This document shows, one piece after another, positions 1-10,219 of a stretch of DNA of 64,000 bases. This DNA is from Zygnema cylindricum (Eukaryota > Streptophyta > Zygnematophyceae > Zygnematales > Zygnemataceae). The stretch is from NCBI GenBank assembly GCA_037447655.1, contig JBBHKE010000745.1, positions 105,001-169,000 on the forward strand, in the 5' to 3' direction. A model generated the notes under the pieces. It was not told the DNA's origin and ran no database searches. It saw nothing but the letters and a program-made list of their open reading frames with translations. The translations under genes and the position numbers were made by a program. The number at the start of each line of letters is the position of its first letter. Position 1 is the stretch's first letter.

Positions 1-906
1 AAGAAAGTAAACGAGGACGATTTGGTACGTTGAGATGGTAGAAGAAGATGAAGAGAGAGGAGAGTAGTAAATTTTTAGCGGGATCTAAGGTGTATGGAAT
101 TAGGTTGGAAAGGAGAGGGCTTTATGTTGTATGTGATTGGATGATCATCAAACTCTCAACGAAGAGAGTTTTTAAAGTTTGATTAAAACATAGTCTGTAA
201 CCAATTGAAAATGTAGCAAATAACATGGCCTATTAATAGTTGAAAAAGATGAGTATTTTGTTTAGAAGCTGGTTGAATCTCATGTAGTATTGTCCTTGGA
301 CGGACGGTGCAAAAAATATTGGAAAACCTGATGATCAATTTAAGGGAAAGAAGGAATGTTAAAGTAGATTGTATTTTCAGGATATAGCTCCAGGGTTTGA
401 AGGTTTTTTCTTTGTTGGTTCATTTGTAAATTATTGAACAATAAACGACTCCTTGTTGGGTCACCTTCCGGAGGCACTCTCTCTCTGGTGTCCCGAAAAC
501 AGAAATATATTGTTAGGGCGAGACCAGTTTCTAGGTCTCACGCTGTTTGACTTTCTTCTTGGATAAAATCTCTATTTTTGCCAACACAATACGTGGCAGG
601 TAAATGCGAATGTGCCTGTCGCTCCTCGTAAAATTGAAAACTCAAATCGCCCTAAATCCAAATCCAAGGCAGTTGTTGAAAACTAAATTTGCAATCGTCC
701 GTACACTTTCTTTTTAAAACATAAAAAAAGAGAGATTCTCCATCTATGCATGGTCTTATCAATCGCTGAAATTTTTGTAAGATTCCGTTCGCTCAAGAGT
801 TAGCCTTGCAAGTAACCCGGTCCTCCCAATATTCGAATTGTACGTTAACAGTACATAATCCTTGGACTGGTATTAGGCTACCAGCACCGCATAATCCTGT
901 CGCATT
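1..906. other. Intergenic, no gene recognised
   Basis: No coding sequence or repeat family could be recognised here. A short hairpin is visible near 516-543 (GAGACC, an 8-base loop, GGTCTC). The stretch ends at the target-site duplication of the element starting at 915. Confidence 0.5.
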
Positions 907-1187
907 CATTTTAATAGTGTTGGGTATCGAGGACCATTTGCCGATATTCGATATATATCGAATTTCAGGTACCCGATAATCGATATATCGAATTTCAAAT
1001 TATCGCGATATATCGAGGCTTTTAAAAAAAAAAATAAAAATCTTGCTAGTCAATTCTCGGAAGAAGAGAAGGACAGCTGTCAAAGTGGTGGAGGATGTTT
1101 TTTTTTTTTCACGGAAACTGCGAATCGGAAACTGTAAATGGATTAATTGAGAACCTAATTAATTGAGAATTGATTAGCTGCAGGTGC

Positions 1188-1310
1188 TAGAACTACGCTG
1201 CAGCCAGAACTAGTGCTACTGCAGATGCTAGTACTAGCTACTGCTGCTGCCAGTAGTACTAGCTGCTGGCAGTGCTACTGCAGCAGGTAGTACTAGCTAC
1301 TGCTACTCCA
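1188..1310. repeat. CTGCAG/TAGTACTAG palindromic repeat
   Basis: Short palindromic words (CTGCAG, TAGTACTAG, AGCTGCTG) recur about every 20 bases and can fold back on one another. The block lies inside the hAT-like element 915-1999. Confidence 0.7.
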
Positions 1311-1590
1311 ATTAATAAAAATAAGAATAAGATTTTACAATTTGTACACTTCAAAAAATAATTAATAATAAAAAGAATAAAAGTTCACATTTTATACACT
1401 TTAAAAAAAAAAAATAATAATAATAATTAAAACTCACATTTTGTACTCTTCATAAAATGATTAATAAAAATAAGAATAAAATATCACATTTTATACACTT
1501 CATAAAATATTGAATAAAAATAATAATAAGAATTCTCATTTTGTACACTTCAAAAATTAATAAATAAAAATAATAATAAAAATTCATGCC
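1311..1590. repeat. AT-rich tandem repeat, about 60-bp unit
   Basis: About five degenerate copies of a unit of the form AATTAATAAAAATAAGAATA followed by a CACATTTTRTACACTTCA-like segment. It lies inside the element 915-1999. Confidence 0.7.
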
Positions 1591-2316
1591 TGAAACGAAC
1601 AGTCTGCAATTTTTTTTTTCATATCATACTTTGACTAAATTAGTGTGGGTTTCAAGTTTTCATATGTGAAGTTCTGTACCGTAGTACGTACTAAATAAGT
1701 CACTATATGAATTAGTATTACAGTATTAGTACTTTTTCGTCGGTTACATTTTGCGGCGTTAGCTTCTAAGTCACGGAACGAAAATCACGTCGTACGTAGC
1801 GTTTCAGAAAAATTGTCGTTATCGCTAAAACAACATATAAAATAAAATTTTTATTTTATAAAATACAATTTATCGCGATATATATCGCGATAATTTATGT
1901 TGGTCGCGGTACGATACATCGAGGACTTTCCCCGATCGATGTTCGATATATTGAATATCGAAATTATCGCGATATGAAACTACCCGATGCCCAACACTAC
2001 ATTTTACATGCATGGGTGCACACTTAGGTCCATCGACTTTCAGGGTACATCAGATTGTTCGATGGTTGAGATTGTGTATCGTGATTTTAGCGTGGAGCTA
2101 ATTATAGAGGAATTGTACGTATTTTACTGTACTTCTGCCGTTACTCTGGCCAACAATCGCAGCAATCGTACAGAAAGTGAACGATTCGTGCAGTTTTTGC
2201 TCGATTAATACAAGTACTGGCTAGTAACGTTAGTAAATGCGCACGTTTAATTGTTTGCCTTTTTTGTTGCATATTAAAAGTAATACCCTGGGCCGGCTGC
2301 CAGTAAAGGTGTGTAA

Positions 2317-2773
2317 CATAGTTCAAAAGTAGGTGACCGTACGCCCATACAATATGCCAATTGTATTCAAAACATACAATATGGCCTTAAGACCCATATT
2401 GTATTGGCCGCAAAATGAAATTAAATAGTAACAGGGTTGAGTTGCACATGGATCGATAGAGAGTTAAACGTCATATCTAAATTTGAAAAAAAAATCGGAC
2501 AAACAAATCTTTTTCTGTGAGTTTTGAGCGACTTTTTATTTAAACCGTCAGATTCGGGCGATCTGACGGTCGTTGATGAAAGTAACGATCTAAGAAGATC
2601 ACGTGAAAAGCCCATAACACAACTGACGATAGGACCATCGTCAGATTAGGACGATCGGACGGTCGCTGATGAAAGTAGCGATCTAAGAAGATCACATGGA
2701 AAGCCGGTAACACAACTTACGCTAAAGGCGGCCTACAAAAGGCCTACCAAAAAACGCCTACTTTTGAACTATG
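2317..2773. mobile_element. hAT-like MITE, family B
   Basis: A 457-bp element with perfect 17-bp terminal inverted repeats, CATAGTTCAAAAGTAGG at the left and its complement at the right. Perfect 8-bp target-site duplications GTGTGTAA lie at 2309-2316 and 2774-2781. No coding capacity. The right half contains two copies of a roughly 92-bp unit (about 2545-2636 and 2637-2720), each with CGATCTAAGAAGATCAC and a palindromic GATCTGACGGTCG-type segment. The exact duplication and exact inverted repeats indicate a recent insertion, into sequence that is itself repeated near 31 kb. Confidence 0.9.
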
Positions 2774-2781
2774 GTGTGTAA

Positions 2782-3025
2782 AGTCATTACGTCGAACCCT
2801 AAGCAATCTACAATGTCACAAAAATCTGACGTCTACAACCGTCGCTATTTTGTAAACTTCAAAAATTGTCGCGAGTTTTGTAATCGTCTACAACCGTCAC
2901 AAATTGTATCCACGTCTACAACCGTCACAGTTTTAAAGTAATGATTTCGTTTTCGAACATGGGAACACTCTAAAAAGCAATACGCACATTCTTCACTAAA
3001 AAACACAGTAACAAGACTAAGCTAA
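2782..3025. repeat. Dispersed repeat with CTACAACCGTC motifs
   Basis: Three copies of GTCTACAACCGTC followed by variable spacers. A clearly related block is at about 31040-31190 inside the inverted-repeat element 30293-31265, so this is probably the right part of a second copy of that element. Confidence 0.6.
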
Positions 3026-3130
3026 GGCTGCATGGGAACACACCCTAAGTTACGGTTACATGGGAACACACCCTAAGTTACGGTTACATGGGAACACACC
3101 CTAAGTTACGGTTACATGGGAACACAGCCT
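3026..3130. repeat. 32-bp minisatellite
   Basis: Three and a half nearly identical copies of a 32-bp unit containing CATGGGAACACACCCTAAG and TTACGGTTA. The unit matches the terminal sequence (CATGGGGACGTACCCTAAG) of the element ending near 31265, so an element terminus has probably been amplified in tandem. Confidence 0.85.
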
Positions 3131-3700
3131 TACCGTGGTTAATTTCGAGTTACTTCTGGTTTTTTTTGTCTACAGGAGATGCATCGTACAAACGACCAAT
3201 GTCCATTATTACTATTATTAACCGTAATCAAAGTATTGTTGTATGTAATCCTTTAACAACTAACCCGCCGTCTTCTCCCCTGGATGCATGGCATCCCTAC
3301 GAAACGATGTGAACAGAACATCTAAAAGGAAACAAATGAAAACAAAAATAGAAACAACTCGCCACGCATCTTCCTCATAAAGATCCCCTTCATTTCCTTA
3401 GGAAACCCTGTCCATTGGAGGGTTAGCAACAAACAATAGAAGTGTTATGAAGCCCACAGACATACATGTCGGCCACCTAAGGTGCATCAGTCTAGGAATG
3501 AAAATTATAGCTGCAGCGCATGAGGAACCACACTTAATTATAATTAGGGAGAATCATGACAATGCCCAACCACTTACCAAACTAGGATTGGGAAAAAGAC
3601 AATGTGTTGCTTAGTGTTATTAACATTAATAACAGTTCCGCATAATCAACAAGCTCCTTAAAGGCTTCCATATCCTCCTCCATTTCCTTTCCAATGACAC
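3131..3700. other. Intergenic, nothing recognised
   Basis: Mixed-composition sequence without a convincing open frame, splice-bounded exon or repeat. Confidence 0.4.
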
Positions 3701-3764
3701 TTTCACACCTTCATGTTGCATAACCTTGATGTTATCATTTTCATCATTATTCTTATCAAAATGA

Positions 3765-3945
3765 AATTTACGCCTCTCCCGCCCTCTCTCTTTCTCTCTC
3801 TCCTTCACTCTCTCTCTCTTTCTCTTATTATCTCTCTCTCTCTCTCTTTTACCTCTCTCTCCCTCTCCCTCTCCCTCTCTCCTCCCCCCCTTTCCCTCTC
3901 CCTCCCCCCTTTTCCCTCTCCCTCCCTCCCTCTCGGTTATTGCAA
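3765..3945. repeat. Pyrimidine-rich CT/CCCTCT tract
   Basis: An almost pure C+T tract of TCTC and CCCTCT repeats. Long frames on either strand across it are composition artefacts. Confidence 0.85.
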
Positions 3946-4189
3946 AACCAGATGCTATGCGATTGCCAATAACGGAACTTCTCTCCTTGCCAGACCTGTG
4001 TCACGTTTAGTGAAGAGCGGGTGCCTTTTTGGACACTCCAGAGTGTATGTGGGCCTAAGCCATGTTAAGCACCATGTTTGACCCTACCATGTACCTCCGG
4101 ATCTGGCCTATTTCGTCTTTTCCTCCTACAGTACGCGACAGAACATCCTCTCGATTGTTGTCTTTTTGGAAAGCTTTCAGTCTCAGAGC

Positions 4190-4400
4190 AGCGCAACTGC
4201 TTTACTGACAAAGCAGCGCAACTGCTATACAGACACAGCAGCGCAGCTGCAATACAACAGAGCAGCGTCGCAGCAGAGTAGACAGAGCAGCGCAGCTGCT
4301 ATACAACAGAGCAGCTGCTATACAGCGCAGCAGTAGAGCAGCGGAGCATCGAAGCTGCAACACAGACAAGACAACGCAACCACGATTATATTTGACATGG
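4190..4400. repeat. AGCAGCGCAGCTGC tandem repeat
   Basis: About eight imperfect copies of a 20-25-bp unit built on AGAGCAGCGCAGCTGCTATA. The unit is partly self-complementary through CAGCTG. Confidence 0.75.
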
Positions 4401-4479
4401 TCCGTACGGACAACGCAACGTCTGATATTCTTAATGTGATTCTGTACAGGATAGAGCAACTGCGATAGATACGATTCTA

Positions 4480-4590
4480 GTCAACTTAGTGGGGAACTCA
4501 GTGGTAACTTAGTGGGTAACTCAGTGGTAGCTTAGTGATAGCTTAGTGATAGCTCAGTGGTAGCTTGACAGATTAGTGGTAGCTTGGTGG
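4480..4590. repeat. AACTCAGTGGTA tandem repeat
   Basis: Roughly nine degenerate copies of a 12-15-bp unit (AACTTAGTGG, AGCTCAGTGGT). It lies upstream of the copia gag remnant and could be part of that element's leader or LTR, but no LTR boundary was found. Confidence 0.65.
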
Positions 4591-4895
4591 TTTGATGTAC
4601 CTCTCAAGTACACCGGTGTTGCCAGTTCAACACAAGTATAAGACTTAGGAATCAGAACATATTATGTATCCAAACTTCGGAGTAGTAAAACTGTAGACAG
4701 TTTTTTGGGAAACTTCTGAGTATTATATCTTGAGTGTTGTTGGGTCAATTGTGCTGAAACTTTAGGAGTTATCAGTGTTTATGCTACTCCATATTCTGAT
4801 AGAGTTTTGTGAGGTTTGGATGCTCATATAAGAGTTGTTGAGCACTTAAGAACAACTCTTTGGTAGGATTCTTGATAGCTTCTAGAGAGTGTATC

Positions 4896-5389
4896 ATGTC
4901 TACTTCTACTATTACTGCTGCTCCTCCACCTGCACCGGTGGTTGTAGAACAACAGGTAATAGGCCTGTCATCAAGAATTCCTATCTTTTCCAGGGATAAG
5001 TATGTTTACTGGGCGGATATGGTGGAGACACATTTTGAAAATGTCAATCTTTTAGATATCTTGGATGGTTCGCTGGATGAAACAGATCCGTCATGGTCTA
5101 AGAAAAATACGCAAGCTCGTTCTATTCTGAAATTTTGTATATCAGAGGACTTAGCTATGTCTAGGATAAAAATGAAAAAAACAATTGATATCTGGTAATC
5201 ACTTAAATGTGATTATGAAAAGGCCAATGTCTAGGAAGAGCTTCTATTGGCTGGAAAAAATTGGGACTATGAGTACACTGGCGGTAGAATGGCTGAATAT
5301 TCTAACAAATTTCGTATCCTTGTAGATGCACATGCTTGTGCAGGTGGGGTGTTTCCTCCTTTTCAACAGGCAGCATTGCTCATGTTGAA
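4896..5389 (+). pseudogene. Ty1/copia gag remnant
   Basis: The frame starts MSTSTITAAPPP and continues with the copia gag N-terminal pattern: IPIFSRDKYVYWADMVETH, then LLDILDGSLDETDPSW. In-frame stops follow after KKTIDIW and after YEKANV, but the same frame goes on through EELLLAGKNWDYEY and PPFQQAALL. It is therefore a decayed gag rather than a working gene. The sequence just before the ATG (ATTCTTGATAGCTTCTAGAG) resembles the leader before the copia gag at 37095, which suggests the same family. The remnant is cut off by the SINE at 5390 and no protease, integrase or RT follows. The function would have been the capsid of a virus-like particle. Confidence 0.75.
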
Positions 5390-5610
5390 AAGAGGTAATT
5401 AATAGTTCACTTCCCTATTTAGTTTTGTTTTAAAGAAAGAGAGTAAGGATCAAAGGCGCGCCATGGCTGCCGCCATATTTAAAAAGTGGCAGTTTTTGCA
5501 GTTAAGGGTATTTTGGCTAAAATGATGCCTAGGTCTAGGTTTGAACCAGTGACCTCTAGATTCCTTGTAGCCTAACGCCTTAACCATTAAGGCGTTACGA
5601 AACGATACAC
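5390..5610 (-). mobile_element. tRNA-derived SINE, copy 1
   Basis: Read on the minus strand it has a pol III A-box-like segment (TAATGGTTAAGGCGTTAGG, about 5590-5571) and a B-box-like segment (GGTTCAAACC, about 5546), spaced as in a tRNA. The body carries GGCGGCAGCCATGGCGCGCC and the 3' part GAAGTGAACTATTAAT, then CCTCTTTTCAAC. The same arrangement recurs at 45557-45785. It is not a working tRNA: no acceptor stem closes around the boxes. It interrupts the copia gag remnant. Confidence 0.75.
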
Positions 5611-5665
5611 GTGACGGGTTTCATAAATATATAAACATTCACGAAACAGCTAATTAACAGCAGAC

Positions 5666-6487
5666 NNNNNNNNNNNNNNNNNNNNNNNNNNNNNNNNNNN
5701 NNNNNNNNNNNNNNNNNNNNNNNNNNNNNNNNNNNNNNNNNNNNNNNNNNNNNNNNNNNNNNNNNNNNNNNNNNNNNNNNNNNNNNNNNNNNNNNNNNNN
5801 NNNNNNNNNNNNNNNNNNNNNNNNNNNNNNNNNNNNNNNNNNNNNNNNNNNNNNNNNNNNNNNNNNNNNNNNNNNNNNNNNNNNNNNNNNNNNNNNNNNN
5901 NNNNNNNNNNNNNNNNNNNNNNNNNNNNNNNNNNNNNNNNNNNNNNNNNNNNNNNNNNNNNNNNNNNNNNNNNNNNNNNNNNNNNNNNNNNNNNNNNNNN
6001 NNNNNNNNNNNNNNNNNNNNNNNNNNNNNNNNNNNNNNNNNNNNNNNNNNNNNNNNNNNNNNNNNNNNNNNNNNNNNNNNNNNNNNNNNNNNNNNNNNNN
6101 NNNNNNNNNNNNNNNNNNNNNNNNNNNNNNNNNNNNNNNNNNNNNNNNNNNNNNNNNNNNNNNNNNNNNNNNNNNNNNNNNNNNNNNNNNNNNNNNNNNN
6201 NNNNNNNNNNNNNNNNNNNNNNNNNNNNNNNNNNNNNNNNNNNNNNNNNNNNNNNNNNNNNNNNNNNNNNNNNNNNNNNNNNNNNNNNNNNNNNNNNNNN
6301 NNNNNNNNNNNNNNNNNNNNNNNNNNNNNNNNNNNNNNNNNNNNNNNNNNNNNNNNNNNNNNNNNNNNNNNNNNNNNNNNNNNNNNNNNNNNNNNNNNNN
6401 NNNNNNNNNNNNNNNNNNNNNNNNNNNNNNNNNNNNNNNNNNNNNNNNNNNNNNNNNNNNNNNNNNNNNNNNNNNNNNNNNNNNNNN
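5666..6487. other. Assembly gap (N)
   Basis: 822 undetermined bases. The right flank is AT-rich and leads into a long (AT)n run, a likely cause of the gap. Confidence 1.
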
Positions 6488-6601
6488 AAAGAAGGTCAAT
6501 ATAATATCGATAATACTATAAAAGGGGGTAATGGGGGAAAATATCATAATAGCTATAATATAACTGGAAGAAAAAAATATATAATTTTTTTAGCAAAAAA
6601 A

Positions 6602-6675
<74 letters not shown>

Positions 6676-6793
6676 CAGAAATATCGCAATATTAAGATCC
6701 TCAATATATCGAAGCGATATATCGATTATCGGGTACCCAAATTTTGGTACATATCGAATATCGGCAAGGGGGCCTCGATACCCAACAGTAGTA
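6488..6793. mobile_element. Right end of a hAT-like family A element
   Basis: From about 6690 the sequence (CGAAGCGATATATCGATTATC, a GGTACCC segment, ATCGAATATCGGCA) ends in CCTCGATACCCAACA at about 6790, matching the terminus of the element at 915-1999. The left end would lie in or beyond the gap. An (AT)n run of over 60 bases occupies about 6608-6672. Confidence 0.65.
6608..6672. repeat. (AT)n microsatellite
   Basis: About 32 uninterrupted AT dinucleotides, just right of the assembly gap. Confidence 0.95.
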
Positions 6794-6799
6794 ATACGT

Positions 6800-7150
6800 A
6801 ATGGGAAGTTGTAAGGACCGGAATCGTGCTTATGAAGTTCCCGTAACATTTGTTGTATTGACGTACTTCACATTAGAAGCAATCGACCCGGATTAACCGA
6901 CCTAAAGCGATTTTTTTCCAGTTCCGTTTATTAGCTAATTTACTAACAACTTAACCAGGAATGCTTCGTTTCGAGAGTTTTGAAAGCTCCCTTTGTTCAG
7001 TTCGAAAAGGAACGAAACCGGTTAGAACTAATACTAGTGCACGGCCGTACAATAGAATAAAGTATGAAGGCACATGGTTTAAAATACTTATATTTAGCCA
7101 ACACGTATTACCCTAACACACCTTCAGTTTTCAGGGTTTCTAAAGGCAAA
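6800..7150. other. Putative intron of the REI1-like gene, nothing recognised
   Basis: No exon encoding the missing C-terminus of the REI1-like protein was found here. The stretch lies downstream of its exon 3 donor copies and is probably intron. Confidence 0.35.
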
Positions 7151-7501
7151 AAAAGTTTCAAATTTTTTTAGTCACCTGAAGTTGTAATCATAAAATTCCA
7201 ACTCTTACTATGATTTTTTTTGGTTTTAAATGACCCTTACACAAAAACAGACTTTTATAGGGCTTTTCAGGGCTTTTAGAACTTTTAAATTGACCTGGAA
7301 CTGTAATCGATAAACTCCTCCACTCCCTCCTATGACATCTTTTTCAAGTTTTGGAGTCTTTTCAAAGTTTCTAAGTTACTTGGAGCTATAATTGTAAATG
7401 TCCATCAACTCAATAATACTCAGAAAAGGATTCAAAATCAAAATCAAAATGTAGAATTTTCCTAAATTTAGAGTTTTCCTTAGGCAAGAAGTTTAAATTA
7501 C
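7150..7501 (-). repeat. Four tandem copies of an exon-3 end plus splice donor
   Basis: The end of exon 3 of the REI1-like gene with its donor (TACGATTACAGCTCCAG, then GTAATT) at about 7530-7498 is followed in the intron by three related segments at about 7405-7375, 7322-7288 and 7203-7170. Each keeps the core TAYNATTA(C/T)ARYTYCA(A/G) and then GT (GTAACT, GTCAAT, GTGACT). Spacing is about 120, 87 and 119 bases. Similarity is highest in the exon-derived part and extends a little into the intron. Confidence 0.75.
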
Positions 7502-9946
7502 CTGGAGCTGTAATCGTAAAACTCCTCCAACTCCTCCTCCGCGATTCCGGAACCATCTCCCCATCTCAATTTGCAGTGGTTCCTGTCGATCATATGTTGT
7601 CTCACGGCCTCCAAACTCTCATAAGATTTCCCTCGATCGTCACAATACAAACACATAAATCCTTTGCTCACCTGAAAAACATAAAAAACAAAAAAAAGGG
7701 TTTCAAAATGATGTATCCAGGTTTTTTTCAGGTTTACGGTGTCTTGTAGCGACAACGCGTATCATATAGGACAAATATAGCACAAAATACCTTATCCTAA
7801 TTCTAAATAAGACGACTGGATACGATACAGCAGAAAAAAAACATATCGTGATGTATCGTAAGGAATCCGTCCGAAGAAAAAAGAGAAGTAGGCAAAAACA
7901 GAGGAAAGGAGAAAAAAAAAAATGTCACTTGAGGAAGTTTGAAATACCTTGAGCCCCAAGTATTGCAACATTTTAGATGGGTTCATTAAATACTCTGAAT
8001 CCGGGATAAAAAATCCGTGATGTTGATGCATATGTTCCACACAAGCTGTTACCTCCCCCTCATTTTCCTTCCTCCCACAAAAAAGACACTGTTCTACCTC
8101 CCATTCTTCCAATTCTGCCTCTCCCTCCTCACCCTCCTCTCTCTCCGCTCCCTCCTCTCCCCCCTCCTTTCCAACAATCCCAGTTCCAAGCACATCTCCA
8201 TCTTCCGCCATAAGTACAGCCGCTTCTTCCTCCTCCACCTCCTCCCACTCCTCCCCACTCTCTTCCCCCTCACTCACTTCTCCCCCCTCTCCTCCACCCA
8301 CATTCATCCTTCCCAACTTTTGTTCTACTTTCCGAAGATTTTCTTTTCCATCTACTTCCTTCTCATTTCCTTCCCTCGGATCCTCTCCGCCTTCCGACTT
8401 TTCCAACACTAACTGACGAATTTTGGGCGCCACTTCTCGAACCACTGGCTGGAGAGACGTGACGTCTGTCACATTTGAAGCTTTCGATAAATGAAATTTG
8501 GAGGACAAATGATTATCGTACGATTTTGTATTTCCGTACACTTTTCCACATAAAGTACATTTGTAAGAAAATCGGTTTTCGGATGGAGCGTTTTCTCTTG
8601 AGGAACTGGAAACGGCATCTCGCCGTCTTTCAAACCATACACGTGTCACTCCAGGAAGACCTGCCACCTGTCACAAGAAAACAACAAAAATCTTCGGTAA
8701 GAATAAGTACAAAAGATACACAAAGAAATACATATATACACCAGTATCTATATATATACACCAAGAACTAAAAGTACACACTCAGGATAAAGGACCTGTC
8801 ACCCGTCACAAGGAAAAAGATAAAAAAAAGTATCAAAATTAGAAAAAGTGAAAATATGCACCAATAATTACAAATATACACCAAAAATTATAAACATACA
8901 CCAAGAATTAAGAACCTGCCAGCTGTTACAATAAAAAAAGCGAAAAACAAGTAAAACATAGGAAGGACGAAATAAAGAAAAAAGGCAAAACATAGAAAAA
9001 AATAAAAAATACAGAGCAAGAATTAATGGACCTGCGAGCTGTCAAAAGGAAACAGGCAATAACAACACAAAATTACCCCATACACCTAAATAATTCATAA
9101 AAAAAATACTGAAAAAATATGCGCATGAAATTGATAAAAACAGGTTATAAAAATCACATGCAAGAAAGTAGAAATACAGATACGATCCTGATTGTAAGTG
9201 TAAAAACAAAAAAAAAAAACAACACAAATTTCAAACAATTTCAGCACAAAAAACAAAAATTTCAACACAGAAAACATGGAAAAAAACGGAGCTCAAGTTG
9301 GCGGCACAATTCTTTTCGCCCCCATCTTGCTGCCTCCTCTCCCTCGCCCCCCTCCCTCTCCCTTCCCCTCATCCCCACTCCCAATTAAAACATAACAAAT
9401 CCTTAAAAACGCAGAAGAACCATAAATAAAATAGACCCCAAAAAAATACAGAACAGAAAATAAAAAACGGAAAAAAAAAATAGGAACTTCTTAAACAATA
9501 AGGGAAAGGAAAAAAACCAAACGGAAATAAATAGCTACGTCGAGAATTACTTTTTATGCTACCAGCAACAAATTATTTCTTTTTTTCCCTTTGCCTAAAT
9601 TAAACAAAGTGATCAAAATTCCCACAAAAACTCCGAGAAAAAAAGTACAATATTGAATTTGTAAAAACAATCAACCTAATTATCCTCTCTAATTAGGTAA
9701 AACTAAACACTGATGGTTATATGGTGAGAATTGGACCCTCTCAGTTGAGCTCAGTTCAGAGGGAGTGCGAGAGGGAGAGAGAGAGGAAGAGTGAGCGGAG
9801 AAAGAGGGTTCAGTTCAGTGCACAGGGGGGAAGGGGGAAGGGAAAGAGTTGTTGGAGTGGGGGACGAGGGAGAGGGAAAGAGAGAAAAAGAGGGGGAAGA
9901 AGGAGAGGGAGAAGGAGAGAGGGAAGGGGAAAAAAAGAGAGGGGTG

Positions 9947-10001
<55 letters not shown>

Positions 10002-10118
10002 TCTTTCCCTCACCTTCCGTTTGAGGTTGTACCGGTGCCAGTCGGAGCGGTAGTGCTCGCTCTGATCCCACTCCTCCAACGATTCATTGCACGCGTTACA
10101 AGTTAGATTTGGAGCCAT
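7502..10118 (-). CDS. REIL: REI1/ZNF622-like 60S ribosome biogenesis zinc-finger protein, partial gene
   Basis: Three exons are visible on the minus strand: 10118-10014 (MAPNLTCNACNESL to NLKRK), 8667-7948 (VAGLPGVTRVWFERRR to LQYLGLK) and 7671-7502 (VSKGFMCLYCDD to EEFYDYSS). Donors are GTGAGG, GTATTT and GTAATT; both acceptors are pyrimidine-rich and end CAG. The joined product is about 331 aa, against roughly 400 or more in the family, and lacks the C-terminal part. Four C2H2-type fingers are seen: CX2CX11HX5H at residues 7-28, YKCTLCGKVY, EQCLFCGRK and FMCLYCDD. The HYRSDWHRYNLKRK and VAGLPGVT signatures are typical of REI1, a cytoplasmic factor that helps release and recycle shuttling factors from pre-60S subunits (family knowledge). 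A Glu-rich linker follows finger 2. The remaining exons were not found down to 1, so the gene may continue past the window through a TE-filled intron or be truncated. Confidence 0.85.
8655..9060 (-). repeat. Four tandem copies of the exon-2 acceptor region
   Basis: The boundary between intron 1 and exon 2 of the REI1-like gene (minus strand TTGTGACAG then GTGGCAGGTC, about 8680-8658) recurs further into the intron at about 8791-8812, 8908-8928 and 9027-9050 with a period near 120 bases. On the plus strand each starts (G/A)ACCTG(C/T)(C/G)A followed by a purine-rich body with CACCAA(G/A)AATTA. Two of the three extra copies still end in ACAG or GACAG before a GCAGGT-like segment. Confidence 0.7.
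9300..9720. other. Intron 1 of the REI1-like gene, nothing else recognised
   Basis: A-rich intronic sequence with a short CT-rich patch at 9330-9390. No exon or repeat family recognised. Confidence 0.5.
9750..10000. repeat. Purine tract ending in (GA)n
   Basis: A G+A tract with a pure (GA)n run at about 9950-9999. On the gene strand it is a pyrimidine (CT)n run starting about 15 bases after the exon-1 donor at 10013, so it opens intron 1 of the REI1-like gene. Confidence 0.9.
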
Positions 10119-10219
10119 AATCGTACGGATCGCACAAACAGTACGGAATCGTACAGAACACCACAGAGTTTGAATGAAACGGCAACCTAACAATTCGGCA
10201 ATAGAAGGGGCAAGCAGTA

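Larger units (their letters stand above)
915..1999. mobile_element. hAT-like non-autonomous element, family A
   Basis: The element begins TAGTGTTGGGTATCG and ends with the inverted complement CGATGCCCAACACTA, with one mismatch in 15. It is flanked by 8-bp direct repeats, cattttaa (907-914) and cattttac (2000-2007), 7 of 8 identical, the target-site size of hAT transposons. Both subterminal regions are dense in GATATATCG and TCGCGATA palindromes. No transposase is present. The interior holds the simple and tandem repeats at 1188-1590. Related ends occur near 6690-6790, 32590-32710 and 56820-56985. Confidence 0.8.

Noticed and set aside
540-610. Possible copia LTR end and primer binding site (CCAACACAATACGTGGCAG)
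   Set aside because: No matching second LTR and no TGGTATCAGAGC-like primer site.
3713-4081. 122-aa plus-strand frame
   Set aside because: CT-repeat artefact with a Ser/Leu/Pro run and no family resemblance.
5536-5607. Possible tRNA gene (A and B boxes on the minus strand)
   Set aside because: No closing acceptor or anticodon stems; a second copy with the same long tail shows it is a SINE.
5654-6547. 297-aa frame
   Set aside because: Almost entirely undetermined bases.
9721-10071. Overlapping Arg/Glu-rich and Ser/Leu-rich frames
   Set aside because: Caused by the (GA)n tract in intron 1 of the REI1-like gene.
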